Origin: an uncultured Bacteroidales bacterium
GTDB lineage: Bacteria; Bacteroidota; Bacteroidia; Bacteroidales; F082
NCBI GenBank assembly: GCA_900318265.1
Contig: ONKA01000002.1
Span: forward strand, 39,185 to 78,817
DNA: 39,633 nucleotides
Reading direction: 5' to 3'
Made by a program: the position numbers and the translations under genes. Position 1 is the stretch's first letter. Every line of letters starts with the position of its first letter. The notes beneath the pieces were generated by a model. The model did not search any database and was not told where the DNA came from. It worked only from the letters and a program-made list of their open reading frames with translations. Below are positions 8,019-16,666 of the stretch, one piece after another.

Positions 8019-10622
8019 ATGAAAAAGTATTTAATGAGTTTATTCGCTTTGGCTCTCGGTATCGGGATGGTTCATGCCAATCCTGTCAGCTTGAGCCAGG
8101 CCAAGTACGTGGGACAACAATTTGTCCAAGCCAATTTTGAGTTGTCGCGTCAGAGCGACGACCTTACCCTGGTCTACACGGGTACTTCTTCCCGTGGAGA
8201 GGCTTGCTTCTATGTATTTAATGTTGGTGACAACGGCCATGTCATGATCTCGGCTGACGACTATTTCCGTCCTATTTTGGGTTACTCCAAGGAAGGTGTG
8301 TTCCCGGTCGACAATATGCCGGATGGCTTAAGATACATCCTCAACGCCATCATCGACAGCCGTGCTGGTCGTACCGGAGTCGGTTCACCTCAAGTGGCAG
8401 CTGAATGGCAACTGGTTACCAACACCGGCCGCATGATTTCAAGATACGGCAACAGAGCAGGTACTTTCTTGTTGAGCACCAAATGGAACCAAGACTCACC
8501 TTACAATTTGTTCTGCCCTGAATATCCTGGTGGCCCTGGCGGCCGTTGCTATGCAGGCTGTGTGGCTACGGCCATGAGCCAAATCATGAAGTATTGGAAT
8601 CATCCTTTGCAGGGTGTTGGCTCTGTGACCTATACTTCGAGTGGTCCTGGCTATCCTACTTTTCCGAACCTCTCCGCCAACTTTGGCGAGACTACGTATG
8701 ACTGGGATAACATGCCTGTCAGTTTGACTAACTCTTCGCCTCAAGAGCAGAAAGAGGCAGTGGCAACGTTGATGTACCATTGCGGCGTTTCCGTCCATAT
8801 GAAATATGCTCCCGATGGCAGCGGTGCCAATTCACAAGATGTGCCTGGCGCCATCAGTAACTATTTCAAGTATACCAACCAGTCGGTGCGTCGCGACAGA
8901 GGCAACTTCTCCTATGCCGATTGGTTTAAGATGCTGAAGGAACAGATCGATATGGGTTGGCCAGTGTATTATTCAGGCTGCGATGCCGGCACACCTACTC
9001 CAGGCTGCCATGCTTTCGTGTGCGATGGCTATGACGATGCTGGTTTGATGCACTGGAACTTCGGTTGGAGCGGCTCTGGTGACAACTTCATCGATTTTGA
9101 TAATATTGAATACTCAGCTTCCTACGATGCATGTGTAATCAATTTCGTCCCTGTTGACGTTTATAATGCCACACCTCAGGCTCCCACCAACTTCACGGTG
9201 ACTCCTGCTGCCAACAACGAACTGAAAGCCACACTGACGTGGACCAACCCCTCGAAGACCTTGAACAATACTAACCTTACCGCTATTGACCAAATCGTGG
9301 TCGTTCGCGATGGCCGTATCATCTACACCGAGAACAACGTCACTCCTGGCGCTACCATGACCGTGATGGATAATGAAGTGCCTCGTTTCGATGTCTTCAA
9401 TTATGAAGTTTATGCCGTCAACAACGACAGACATGGTAAGCTTGCCTTTGCCGACAATGTCAGCTTTGGTCCTACCTGCAGTTGGACGATTAATATCACC
9501 CAAGCTGCCATGAACGGCTTCCGCGGTGCTGCTATCCACGTCTACAATGCTTCTGGTAAGGAAATCAGTGTAGTGACCGCCACCAATTCCACAGTGCAGT
9601 CCATCCCGGTTGATGTGCCTCTGGGTCACGTCTCCTTCGGCTGGAGTGCCCAAACCTATGGCGATTCCTTCAACATGGGCTTCTCGATCAAGGATTCGGA
9701 AAACCATACCGTTTATACCTATTCTGGTGCGTCGGCTAATATGGCTGAAGGCATCTTCTACGATGGCAACAACAGCTGCGGCAATCAGGTTGGAGACGGT
9801 TGCCCCACCAACCTTGTGGCAGTCGTCGACGAGGTGAATCCGTATGACATCCATGTCTCTTGGGATCCTGTTCCTGGTGCCGAAGGATATGGCTATTCGG
9901 TGTATCGTGACGGCATGCTGCATCGCTTGATTCCTAGTGGCACTTCGTTCGTCGATGAGAATGCTGAGTTAGGCGGTCACTGCTATGTTGTCAGCTATTT
10001 CTACGATGGCGGCGAAAACGGTCAGTACTCGAATGAGTCGTGCGCCACTTCAGGTGCATGCTACGCTCCGACTGGATTTACCTTTGAGTATGCCAACAAT
10101 TACAAGATTAAGTTGATGTGGCAGAAGCCCGATCCTTCTGAGGGTCTCTCCGGCTATTACATCTACAGAAAGGCTGGCGAAGATGGTACCTACCAAAGAA
10201 TTAAGCTGGCAAGTGCCAATTCCACCAACTACACTGACAATTCACTCATCGAAGAAGGCCATTATTACTATACGATCTATGCCTATTATCAGAGCATGGA
10301 TTGCTTCTCGGCACCTGCCGCATGGATTAATGACCATAACCAGTTCTATCTGCACGTCTATTATTCACCCACTGGCGTTGAGGAGAGTGAGATCAGCAGC
10401 GTGGCTGTGTTCCCCAATCCCGCCAAGAGCCAATTTACGGTTGAAGGTCAAGGCTTGACTCATGTGACGGTTTATAACACGCTGGGTCAGACTGTTTACG
10501 ACAGCGATTGCCATGCCGACAGCCAGATCGTCAATATGAACCAGAACGAATCGGGTGTGTATCTTGTGCGCGTCGTGACGGAGAATGGTACGACTACCAA
10601 GCGCATCACCATGATCAAGTGA
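8019..10622 (+). CDS. C10-family secreted cysteine protease with T9SS tail
   Basis: The product has 867 residues and a signal peptide (MKKYLMSLFALALGIG, cleavage near VHAN). The catalytic Cys is residue 181 (YAGCVATAMS) and the catalytic His residue 331 (PGCHAFVCDGY), followed by NFGWSG. The usual GGH before the histidine is GCH here, within a short insertion (CDAGTPTPGC) containing two extra cysteines that could form a local disulphide. Ig/Fn3-like modules, the shared unnamed domain (about 9470-9785), another Fn3 module and a T9SS tail (VFPNPAKSQFTVEGQG) follow. It is the last gene of the four-gene array and ends at a strong bidirectional terminator facing folA. Confidence 0.92.
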   Translation: MKKYLMSLFALALGIGMVHANPVSLSQAKYVGQQFVQANFELSRQSDDLTLVYTGTSSRGEACFYVFNVGDNGHVMISADDYFRPILGYSKEGVFPVDNMPDGLRYILNAIIDSRAGRTGVGSPQVAAEWQLVTNTGRMISRYGNRAGTFLLSTKWNQDSPYNLFCPEYPGGPGGRCYAGCVATAMSQIMKYWNHPLQGVGSVTYTSSGPGYPTFPNLSANFGETTYDWDNMPVSLTNSSPQEQKEAVATLMYHCGVSVHMKYAPDGSGANSQDVPGAISNYFKYTNQSVRRDRGNFSYADWFKMLKEQIDMGWPVYYSGCDAGTPTPGCHAFVCDGYDDAGLMHWNFGWSGSGDNFIDFDNIEYSASYDACVINFVPVDVYNATPQAPTNFTVTPAANNELKATLTWTNPSKTLNNTNLTAIDQIVVVRDGRIIYTENNVTPGATMTVMDNEVPRFDVFNYEVYAVNNDRHGKLAFADNVSFGPTCSWTINITQAAMNGFRGAAIHVYNASGKEISVVTATNSTVQSIPVDVPLGHVSFGWSAQTYGDSFNMGFSIKDSENHTVYTYSGASANMAEGIFYDGNNSCGNQVGDGCPTNLVAVVDEVNPYDIHVSWDPVPGAEGYGYSVYRDGMLHRLIPSGTSFVDENAELGGHCYVVSYFYDGGENGQYSNESCATSGACYAPTGFTFEYANNYKIKLMWQKPDPSEGLSGYYIYRKAGEDGTYQRIKLASANSTNYTDNSLIEEGHYYYTIYAYYQSMDCFSAPAAWINDHNQFYLHVYYSPTGVEESEISSVAVFPNPAKSQFTVEGQGLTHVTVYNTLGQTVYDSDCHADSQIVNMNQNESGVYLVRVVTENGTTTKRITMIK

Positions 10623-10640
10623 TGTTGATGACAATGCATC

Positions 10641-10677
10641 AAAAAAGGTTGCCTCAGGAAAGAGGCAACCTTTTTTT
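10641..10677. terminator. Bidirectional terminator between the C10 array and folA
   Basis: A long perfect stem (AAAAAAGGTTGCCTC and its complement, 6-nt loop) is flanked by an A run on the left and a T run on the right, so it can end transcription from both the + strand protease gene and the - strand folA operon. It lies 19 nt after one stop and 17 nt after the other. Confidence 0.9.
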
Positions 10678-10693
10678 GTTTGTGGATACGTAA

Positions 10694-11191
10694 TTATTGT
10701 TCAGCGCGCTCCCAGACCTCGAAGCGGTAGGAATAGTCCACTTGCGGGTCGTCGTCGACCACCTCAAGGTCGACGAGATTCCATTCGTCGAAGTTGATGT
10801 AAGGGAAGAACGTGTCGGCCTCAAACTCTTTGTCGAGGCGGGTCAGGTAGAGACGGTCGGCCTTGGGCAGGAACTGCTCGTAGATGCTGCCACCACCCAT
10901 GATGAAGACCTCGTCTTCGTTTGCGGCCATCTCCAAGGCTTGTGGGATGGAGGTGGCGAGTTCGTAGCCTTCGGGGGCTTCGTCCAAACGATCGGAGATG
11001 ACGATGTTGCGACGGTTAGGCAAAGCCTTCTGTCCCGGCAACGATAGCCATGTGTTGTGGCCCATGATGACACAATGTCCCGAAGTCACCTTCTTGAAGT
11101 GTTTCAGGTCGTTGCTGTTGTGCCAGATGAGCTGGTTGTTGATGCCGATGGCGCGGTTGGCGGCCATGGCGACGATGATGGATATTGTCAT
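10694..11191 (-). CDS. folA: Dihydrofolate reductase
   Basis: The product has 165 residues, normal for chromosomal DHFR, which makes tetrahydrofolate with NADPH. Visible landmarks are IIVAMAANRAIG at the N-terminus, IWHNSNDL with the substrate-binding acid Asp28, VIMGHNTW in the NADPH-binding region, LPNRRNIVIS, and the FIMGGGSIY nucleotide-binding loop. The residue equivalent to the conserved Arg of MGRxT (Arg44 in E. coli) is His45. The gene follows thyA on the same strand across a 104-nt gap of repeats, and the pairing makes sense because ThyA oxidises the folate that FolA re-reduces. It is the last gene of the operon. Confidence 0.96.
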   Translation of the reverse strand: MTISIIVAMAANRAIGINNQLIWHNSNDLKHFKKVTSGHCVIMGHNTWLSLPGQKALPNRRNIVISDRLDEAPEGYELATSIPQALEMAANEDEVFIMGGGSIYEQFLPKADRLYLTRLDKEFEADTFFPYINFDEWNLVDLEVVDDDPQVDYSYRFEVWERAEQ

Positions 11192-11194
11192 ATT

Positions 11195-11229
11195 AGTTGT
11201 CAGTTGTTCAGTTGTCAGTTGTTCAGTTA
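11195..11229. repeat. 15-bp tandem repeat upstream of folA
   Basis: The 15-bp unit AGTTGTCAGTTGTTC occurs twice without mismatch (11195-11209 and 11210-11224) and is followed by the start of a third copy. It lies immediately upstream of the folA start codon on the - strand, where a leader or ribosome-binding region would be. Confidence 0.85.
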
Positions 11230-11245
11230 TGTTGTTTTAGCCGGA

Positions 11246-11285
11246 AGCCGTCATTGCGGGCTTGACCCGCAATCTCCTGACGGCT
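11246..11285. repeat. Nested palindromic extragenic element in the thyA-folA gap
   Basis: The inner stem ATTGCGGG/CCCGCAAT (5-nt loop) is enclosed by an outer stem AGCCGTC/GACGGCT with a 5-nt bulge on one side. It has no T run, so it is not a standard terminator. It looks like a repetitive extragenic palindrome. Such elements are often present in many copies per genome, which cannot be tested from one window. Confidence 0.7.
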
Positions 11286-11295
11286 GGTCGGATTC

Positions 11296-12123
11296 TCACA
11301 CCGACACCTCGCCCTTGATGGCAGGCCACGGGTCATAGTTCTCTAATGTGAAGTCATCAAATTTGAAGCCAAAGATGTCTTTCACCTCTGGATTTATTTT
11401 CATCGTGGGCAGGGGACGCGGTGTGCGTTGCAGTTGCGTCTTCACCTGCTCGATGAGGTTGTTGTAGATATGCACATCACCAAAGGTGTGGACAAAGTCG
11501 CCGGGCTGAAGCCCACACACCTGTGCCATCATCATGGTGAGGAGGGCGTATGAGGCGATGTTGAAAGGTACGCCGAGAAACACATCGGCGCTGCGTTGGT
11601 AGAGTTGGCACGACAGTTTGCCGTCGGCCACATAGAACTGGAAGAAGGCATGGCAGGGTGGGAGGGCCGCCTTGCCAGCCGCCACGTTTGCGGCGAAGTT
11701 CTTCTCGTGCTCATCGGGCAGCACGCTCGGATTCCATGCCGTGACGATATGCCGACGGCTGTTCGGGTTCTCCTTGATGCTCTTCACCACTTCGGCAATC
11801 TGGTCGATGCCCTCGTTGTTCCAGTTACGCCATTGGGCACCGTAGACGGGACCCAGGTCGCCGTTGGGGTCGGCCCATTCGTCCCAGATGCTGACCTTGT
11901 TGTCGTGCAAATACTTGATGTTGGTGTCGCCGCTCAACAGCCACAACAACTCATGGATGATGCTCTTCAGGTGCACCTTCTTCGTCGTGACCAAGGGGAA
12001 GCCTTCAGAGAGGTCGAAACGCATCTGGTAGCCGAACACGCTGATGGTGCCGGTTCCCGTACGGTCGCCTTTCTGATGGCCGTGGTCGAGGATATATTGG
12101 AGTAGGTCTAGGTATTGCTTCAT
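11296..12123 (-). CDS. thyA: Thymidylate synthase
   Basis: This is the classical folate-dependent thymidylate synthase (dUMP to dTMP), 275 residues, about 11 longer than the E. coli enzyme through an insertion before the active site. Landmarks are [13 protein letters not shown], the catalytic Cys157 in [31 protein letters not shown] and the phosphate-binding Arg pair in NSRRH. Its ATG overlaps the stop of the upstream nucleoside transporter by 4 nt (ATGA), implying translational coupling, and folA follows downstream. There is no sign of flavin-dependent ThyX here. Confidence 0.97.
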   Translation of the reverse strand: MKQYLDLLQYILDHGHQKGDRTGTGTISVFGYQMRFDLSEGFPLVTTKKVHLKSIIHELLWLLSGDTNIKYLHDNKVSIWDEWADPNGDLGPVYGAQWRNWNNEGIDQIAEVVKSIKENPNSRRHIVTAWNPSVLPDEHEKNFAANVAAGKAALPPCHAFFQFYVADGKLSCQLYQRSADVFLGVPFNIASYALLTMMMAQVCGLQPGDFVHTFGDVHIYNNLIEQVKTQLQRTPRPLPTMKINPEVKDIFGFKFDDFTLENYDPWPAIKGEVSV

Positions 12124-13391
12124 TTCTTTTCAGGCTCGTGCTTGTACTTGAACAAGATGGCGAACAGGATACCTACCACAAGAGCGAAGGCGGCAAACAC
12201 ATACCATGCGTTCGACCAGCCCGTCATCAGTTCGTTGAAGTCTGCTTTGCCTAGGGTGAAGTGGTTGACGATAGCTTGGGCGCAGAACGAACCGATGGTG
12301 GCACCGAGTCCGTTGGTCATCATCATGAACACGCCTTGGGCACTGCTGCGGATCTTCTCGTCGGTGTTTTGGTCGACGAAGAGCGAACCGCTGATGTTGA
12401 AGAAGTCGAAGGCTACGCCGTAGACGATCATCGAGAGGATAAAGAGTACGAGACCGAAGCCCGTTGGGCTGCCAGCGCCAAGGAAGAAGAAACGCAAGGC
12501 CCAAGCGCCAAAGGCGATGAGCATCACCTTCTTGATACCGAATTTCTTCAGGAAGAAGGGGATGAGCAAGATGCAAAGCGTTTCAGAGACTTGCGAGATG
12601 GACGAAAGGAAAACATTGTTCTTCACTGCGAAGGCATTGGCATATTCCGGCGACTGGCCGAAAGCATCCAAGAAAGGCGTGGCGAAGCCGTTGGTCACCT
12701 GCAGGCACATGCCCAAGAGGAATGAGAAGATGAAGAACACGGCCATGCGTGCGTCCTTGAACAAGGCAAAGGCACGCAGACCGAAGGTGTCGACGAACGA
12801 CTTGCTCTCCACATTCTTGTTGACGGGGCAGTTCGGCAAGGTGAAGGCATAAATAGCCAAGATGATGCCCCATGCGGCGGATACAAACAATTGCTCGTAG
12901 CCGTTCTTATAGCCTGTGAAGTTGACAATCCACATGGAGAGGATGAAGCCGATGGTGCCGAACACACGGATGGGAGGGAAGGCCTTCACCGTGTCGAGGC
13001 CAGCTTGGTTCAAGGCATTGTATGACACCGAGTTACCCAAGGCGATGGTCGGCATAAAGAAAGCCACGCTGATGGCATAGAATGGGAATAGCTGTCCAAA
13101 GGTGACATCTACGCCATATTTCATGCCCATATAGCCAGCCAAGGCCATGAAGACAGCGGCCAAGAAGTGGCAAATGCCCAAGAGTTTTTGTGCGGGAATC
13201 CAACGGTCGGCCACGATGCCCATCAAGGCGGGCATGAAGAGAGAGACGATGCCTTGGATGGCGAAGAATTTACCGATGTTGGCTCCCATGCCGATACGGC
13301 CCAGGTAGATGCCCAACGAGCAAAGATAAGCTCCCCACACCGCAAAGATGAGGAAGTTCATCACGATCAGTCTGAATTTGATTGCTTTCAT
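12120..13391 (-). CDS. Nucleoside:H+ symporter, MFS family (NupG/XapB-like)
   Basis: A 423-residue polytopic membrane protein with about 12 hydrophobic segments. The N-terminus ([23 protein letters not shown]) and the segments [23 protein letters not shown] and [14 protein letters not shown] match the nucleoside:H+ symporter branch typified by NupG and XapB. It probably imports nucleosides, giving a salvage route into the same pool that the downstream ThyA feeds by synthesis; that link rests on gene order. It starts 18 nt after the bifunctional nuclease gene and ends overlapping the thyA start by 4 nt. The exact substrate cannot be read from sequence. Confidence 0.87.
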   Translation of the reverse strand: MKAIKFRLIVMNFLIFAVWGAYLCSLGIYLGRIGMGANIGKFFAIQGIVSLFMPALMGIVADRWIPAQKLLGICHFLAAVFMALAGYMGMKYGVDVTFGQLFPFYAISVAFFMPTIALGNSVSYNALNQAGLDTVKAFPPIRVFGTIGFILSMWIVNFTGYKNGYEQLFVSAAWGIILAIYAFTLPNCPVNKNVESKSFVDTFGLRAFALFKDARMAVFFIFSFLLGMCLQVTNGFATPFLDAFGQSPEYANAFAVKNNVFLSSISQVSETLCILLIPFFLKKFGIKKVMLIAFGAWALRFFFLGAGSPTGFGLVLFILSMIVYGVAFDFFNISGSLFVDQNTDEKIRSSAQGVFMMMTNGLGATIGSFCAQAIVNHFTLGKADFNELMTGWSNAWYVFAAFALVVGILFAILFKYKHEPEKK

Positions 13392-13409
13392 ATTTGTAGT
13401 TTTAATTGT

Positions 13410-13997
13410 TTATTTCCTCCTGTTAATCTCATCCCTTATCTCCGCCGCCTTCTGGTAGTCCTCATTGTCGATGGCTTCTTGAAGCAGCTCTTCCAACTCC
13501 TCAATGGTGAGCAAATCCAGGTTGCTCTTGTCTACTCCTATATTAATGGGTTCGTCGTCGTTATCGTCGACCGAAGGCTTCTCCATGTCATCCATGATGA
13601 TGCCGGCTTCGTCCATGACGGTTTCGTAGGCATAGATCTCGCATCCTGCCCGCACAGCGATGGCGATGGCGTCAGAGGGGCGGGCATCAATCATCGTTAG
13701 CTCGTCACCCTGTTTGCAAATCAGGATGGCATAGAACACTCCGTCGCGGAAGCGGCAGATGACGGCCTCCATGATTTCGATGCCAAATTCATGGGCGAAC
13801 CTCAGAAAGAGGTCGTGGGTGTGTGGACGGCCGTTCTTGTGCTTTTCCATACCTACCGCGATCGATTCGGCCTCGGCACTTCCGATGACGATGGGCAGAC
13901 GGCGCTGCGAGTTCTTGTCGCCTAGGATTAAGACATACGCTCCAGTCGAAGATTCGCTATAGGTCAGGCCTACAATTTCCAAATTGACCTTGTTCAT
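13410..13997 (-). CDS. Bifunctional nuclease (BFN/DUF151) family protein with C-terminal UVR motif
   Basis: The product has 195 residues. The N-terminal two thirds is a bifunctional nuclease (DUF151) domain: LPIVIGSAEAESIA, GRPHTHDL and the ARPSDAIAIAVR signature. An acidic linker (VDDNDDE) leads to a C-terminal UvrB/UvrC-type motif (LEELLQEAIDNEDYQKAAEIRDEI). Plant members of the family have been reported to have nuclease activity, while the bacterial role is unsettled. As first gene of the operon with nucleoside transporter, thyA and folA, a role in nucleotide or DNA metabolism is plausible but inferred. The start follows a consensus promoter. Confidence 0.88.
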   Translation of the reverse strand: MNKVNLEIVGLTYSESSTGAYVLILGDKNSQRRLPIVIGSAEAESIAVGMEKHKNGRPHTHDLFLRFAHEFGIEIMEAVICRFRDGVFYAILICKQGDELTMIDARPSDAIAIAVRAGCEIYAYETVMDEAGIIMDDMEKPSVDDNDDEPINIGVDKSNLDLLTIEELEELLQEAIDNEDYQKAAEIRDEINRRK

Positions 13998-14092
13998 AAC
14001 TGCTCAATTTTGTAAGGATGAGGGTGGCGGCTTTGCTAAAAAACTGATTTTTAAGTTTCTATTCCAAGACAACACCTTTTTCCTTCATTCGT

Positions 14093-14124
14093 CAAAAGTA
14101 GGGACTTTTTTGGAAACGAGCAAA
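14093..14124 (-). promoter_or_regulatory. Consensus Bacteroidetes promoter of the BFN-MFS-thyA-folA operon
   Basis: Read on the - strand, a TTTG -33 element (14124-14121), exactly 20 nt of spacer and a TACTTTTG -7 element (14100-14093) match the Bacteroidetes primary sigma consensus. The first start codon is at 13997, giving a leader of roughly 90 nt. Confidence 0.8.
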
Positions 14125-14160
14125 AAAAGTTGTTTTTACGAAAAAAACTCTGCAAAAAAT

Positions 14161-14237
14161 TTTCATTTCAATATAATTTGTCCTTATTTTTGTCCCCTCA
14201 AAGCGACTGAAAACAGCTAAAAGAACTGTTATTTTTG
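14161..14237 (+). promoter_or_regulatory. Candidate promoter region of the membrane pyrophosphatase gene
   Basis: Two exact TAnnTTTG elements (TATTTTTG) occur at 14185-14192 and 14230-14237. The first has a TTTC at 14161-14164 with a 20-nt spacer, a near-match to the -33 element; the second has no recognisable -33 but is closer to the ATG at 14270. The surrounding divergent gap is very rich in A and T tracts. Confidence 0.5.
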
Positions 14238-14269
14238 AATCAAAGCAAGTTTAACTAAATAACAATCTT

Positions 14270-16492
14270 ATGATTAGCAACAGTATTATTTACATTGTGC
14301 TGGTGGCCTCCATCTTGGCCCTGGCATTTGCTTTCATCTTCTACAAACAGATGATGAAACAAGACGAAGGTACTGACCTGATGAAGAAAATCGCTGCACA
14401 CGTCCGCAAGGGAGCCATGGCTTACCTGAAGCAGCAGTACAAGGTGGTGATCATTGTGTTCATCATCTTGGCAGCCATTTTCGGTATCATGGCCTACTTC
14501 AAGTTGCAGAACGGCATTGTGTGGTTCGCATTCCTCACGGGCGGTTTCTTCTCGGGCTTGGCGGGCTTCTTTGGCATGAAGACGGCCACATACGCCTCGG
14601 CTCGTACAGCCAACGCCGCTCGCAACTCGTTGAATAGCGGCCTGAAGGTGGCCTTCCGTTCGGGTGCTGTCATGGGTCTCGTCGTGGTGGGTCTCGCCCT
14701 CCTCGATGTGTCCGTGTGGTTCCTCGTCTTGAATGGCACGGGTCTGCTTAAGGCTGTTGGAGCCGAAAACGACCTCATCACCATCACCACAACCATGCTG
14801 ACCTTCGGTATGGGTGCCTCTACTCAGGCTCTGTTTGCCCGTGTGGGTGGCGGTATCTACACCAAGGCCGCTGACGTCGGTGCCGACCTTGTGGGTAAGA
14901 CCGAGTACAACATCCCTGAGGATGACCCGCGTAACCCCGCCACCATCGCCGACAATGTGGGCGACAATGTAGGTGACGTGGCTGGCATGGGTGCCGACCT
15001 TTACGAGTCATACGCTGGCTCCATCTTGGCTACCATGGCACTGGGTGCTTCTGCTTTCGCCACTGCTGCCGTTGAAGGCATGCAGTTTAAGGCCGTGCTT
15101 GCTCCTATGCTCATCGCCGCTGTCGGTGTGTTGCTTTCCTTGATTGGTATCTTCTTGGTGCGCACCAAGGAAAACGCTGGCATGAAGGAACTTCTTGGCG
15201 CTTTGAGCCGCGGTACCAATACGGCCGCCGTCTTGATTGCTGCCGCTACCTTCGGCATCATGTATTTCCTCTTTGGAAAAGAGACGGGCGAATATGCCAA
15301 CATGTGGTGGCAGACTTCACTCTCCGTGGTGGTCGGCTTGCTGGCTGGCGTGATCATTGGTAAAGCTACTGAATACTACACCTCACAGAGCTACAAACCC
15401 ACGCAAAAGGTGGCCGAGAGCTCGAAGACAGGTCCTGCCACGGTCATCATCTCTGGCTTGGGCTTGGGTATGCTTTCTACGGCCATCCCCGTCGTCACCG
15501 TGGGTGTGGCCATCGTGTTGGCCTATCTCTGCGCCAATGGCTTCAATATTGAGTTTACTGCCGCTAACCTTTCGAGAGGTCTTTACGGTATCGGTATCGC
15601 TGCCGTGGGTATGCTGTCCACCTTGGGCATCACCCTGGCCACCGACGCTTACGGTCCTATCGCCGACAATGCTGGCGGTAACGCCGAGATGAGCGGTCTG
15701 GAACCTGAAGTGCGCAAACGCACCGATGCTCTCGACGCCCTGGGCAACACCACTGCTGCCACCGGTAAGGGCTTCGCCATCGGCTCGGCCGCTCTGACGG
15801 CTCTCGCCCTGTTGGCTTCATACGTTGAGGAAATCAAGATTGCCTTGATCCGTATCGGACAAGACCTGCCTAACGGCGTGGAAGCCGCCAAAGCCACTTT
15901 GGTTGACTTTATGGAAGCCTACAATGTCAACCTGATGAACCCCGTCGTTCTCGTTGGTGTCTTCATCGGTGCCATGATGGCCTTTGTGTTCTGCGGCATG
16001 ACGATGAATGCCGTGGGTCGTGCCGCCCAGAAGATGGTGGAGGAAGTCCGCCGTCAGTTCAGCACCATTAAGGGAATCCTTGAAGGTAAGGCCGAACCTG
16101 ACTACGAGCGCTGCGTGGCCATCTCCACGAAGGGTGCCCAACACGAGATGCTGGTGCCTTCCATCCTCGCCATCCTCGTCCCGATCTTGACGGGTGTCAT
16201 CCTCGGTGTGCCTGGCGTCCTCGGTCTGTTGATTGGCGGTCTGGCCACAGGCTTCGTGCTGGCTGTGTTTATGGCCAATTCGGGCGGTGCTTGGGACAAT
16301 GCCAAGAAGTATGTCGAAGAAGGCAACTTCGGTGGCAAGGGTTCTGAAAACCACAAGGCTACCGTCGTTGGCGACACCGTCGGTGACCCGTTCAAGGATA
16401 CGTCAGGTCCTTCGCTGAACATCCTCATCAAGCTGATGAGCATGGTGAGCATTGTGATGGCCGGTTTGACGGTCACCTGCCACCTGCTGTAA
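14270..16492 (+). CDS. hppA: Membrane-bound ion-pumping pyrophosphatase, K+-dependent type
   Basis: A 740-residue integral membrane protein of the H+/Na+-translocating pyrophosphatase family, which couples PPi hydrolysis to ion export. Substrate-binding motifs are intact: DVGADLVGKTE (the Dx7KxE motif), DNVGDNVGDVAGMGADL and, near the C-terminus, VVGDTVGDPFKDTSGP. In GNTTAATGKG the diagnostic position is Ala496, with Gly499 three residues later; this is the pattern of K+-dependent enzymes, where K+-independent ones carry Lys. Whether it pumps Na+, H+ or both cannot be decided here; a Bacteroides relative is known to pump both. It is a single-gene unit with its own promoter region and terminator. 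Confidence 0.95.
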   Translation: MISNSIIYIVLVASILALAFAFIFYKQMMKQDEGTDLMKKIAAHVRKGAMAYLKQQYKVVIIVFIILAAIFGIMAYFKLQNGIVWFAFLTGGFFSGLAGFFGMKTATYASARTANAARNSLNSGLKVAFRSGAVMGLVVVGLALLDVSVWFLVLNGTGLLKAVGAENDLITITTTMLTFGMGASTQALFARVGGGIYTKAADVGADLVGKTEYNIPEDDPRNPATIADNVGDNVGDVAGMGADLYESYAGSILATMALGASAFATAAVEGMQFKAVLAPMLIAAVGVLLSLIGIFLVRTKENAGMKELLGALSRGTNTAAVLIAAATFGIMYFLFGKETGEYANMWWQTSLSVVVGLLAGVIIGKATEYYTSQSYKPTQKVAESSKTGPATVIISGLGLGMLSTAIPVVTVGVAIVLAYLCANGFNIEFTAANLSRGLYGIGIAAVGMLSTLGITLATDAYGPIADNAGGNAEMSGLEPEVRKRTDALDALGNTTAATGKGFAIGSAALTALALLASYVEEIKIALIRIGQDLPNGVEAAKATLVDFMEAYNVNLMNPVVLVGVFIGAMMAFVFCGMTMNAVGRAAQKMVEEVRRQFSTIKGILEGKAEPDYERCVAISTKGAQHEMLVPSILAILVPILTGVILGVPGVLGLLIGGLATGFVLAVFMANSGGAWDNAKKYVEEGNFGGKGSENHKATVVGDTVGDPFKDTSGPSLNILIKLMSMVSIVMAGLTVTCHLL

Positions 16493-16520
16493 GGGCAGAG
16501 AGGTCGGTATTATTCCGATA

Positions 16521-16560
16521 AACAATCCCTCGAGATTTTTTCTTGGGGGATTGTTTTTGT
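16521..16560 (+). terminator. Terminator after hppA
   Basis: The stem AACAATCCC/GGGATTGTT with a 17-nt loop is followed by a T-rich run (TTTTTGTTTT), 29 nt after the stop codon. Confidence 0.75.
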
Positions 16561-16609
16561 TTTGGTACGGTTTTTGACAAAGAGAAAAATTGTTGGAAAA
16601 AGTGGCATA

Positions 16610-16643
16610 ATTGAACAACATACAACAATAATTACTAATTTTG
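16610..16643 (+). promoter_or_regulatory. Promoter of the DUF1573 gene
   Basis: An exact -7 element TAATTTTG at 16636-16643 is preceded by a TTG (16611-16613) 22 nt upstream, slightly longer than the usual 19-21. The ATG is at 16667. Confidence 0.6.
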
Positions 16644-16666
16644 CAACAATTTTAAAATCATAAGCA

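Noticed and set aside
13998-14269. Possible small RNA or tRNA in the AT-rich divergent gap
   Set aside because: No cloverleaf, no GC-rich stem and no terminator; the gap is accounted for by promoters of the two flanking units.
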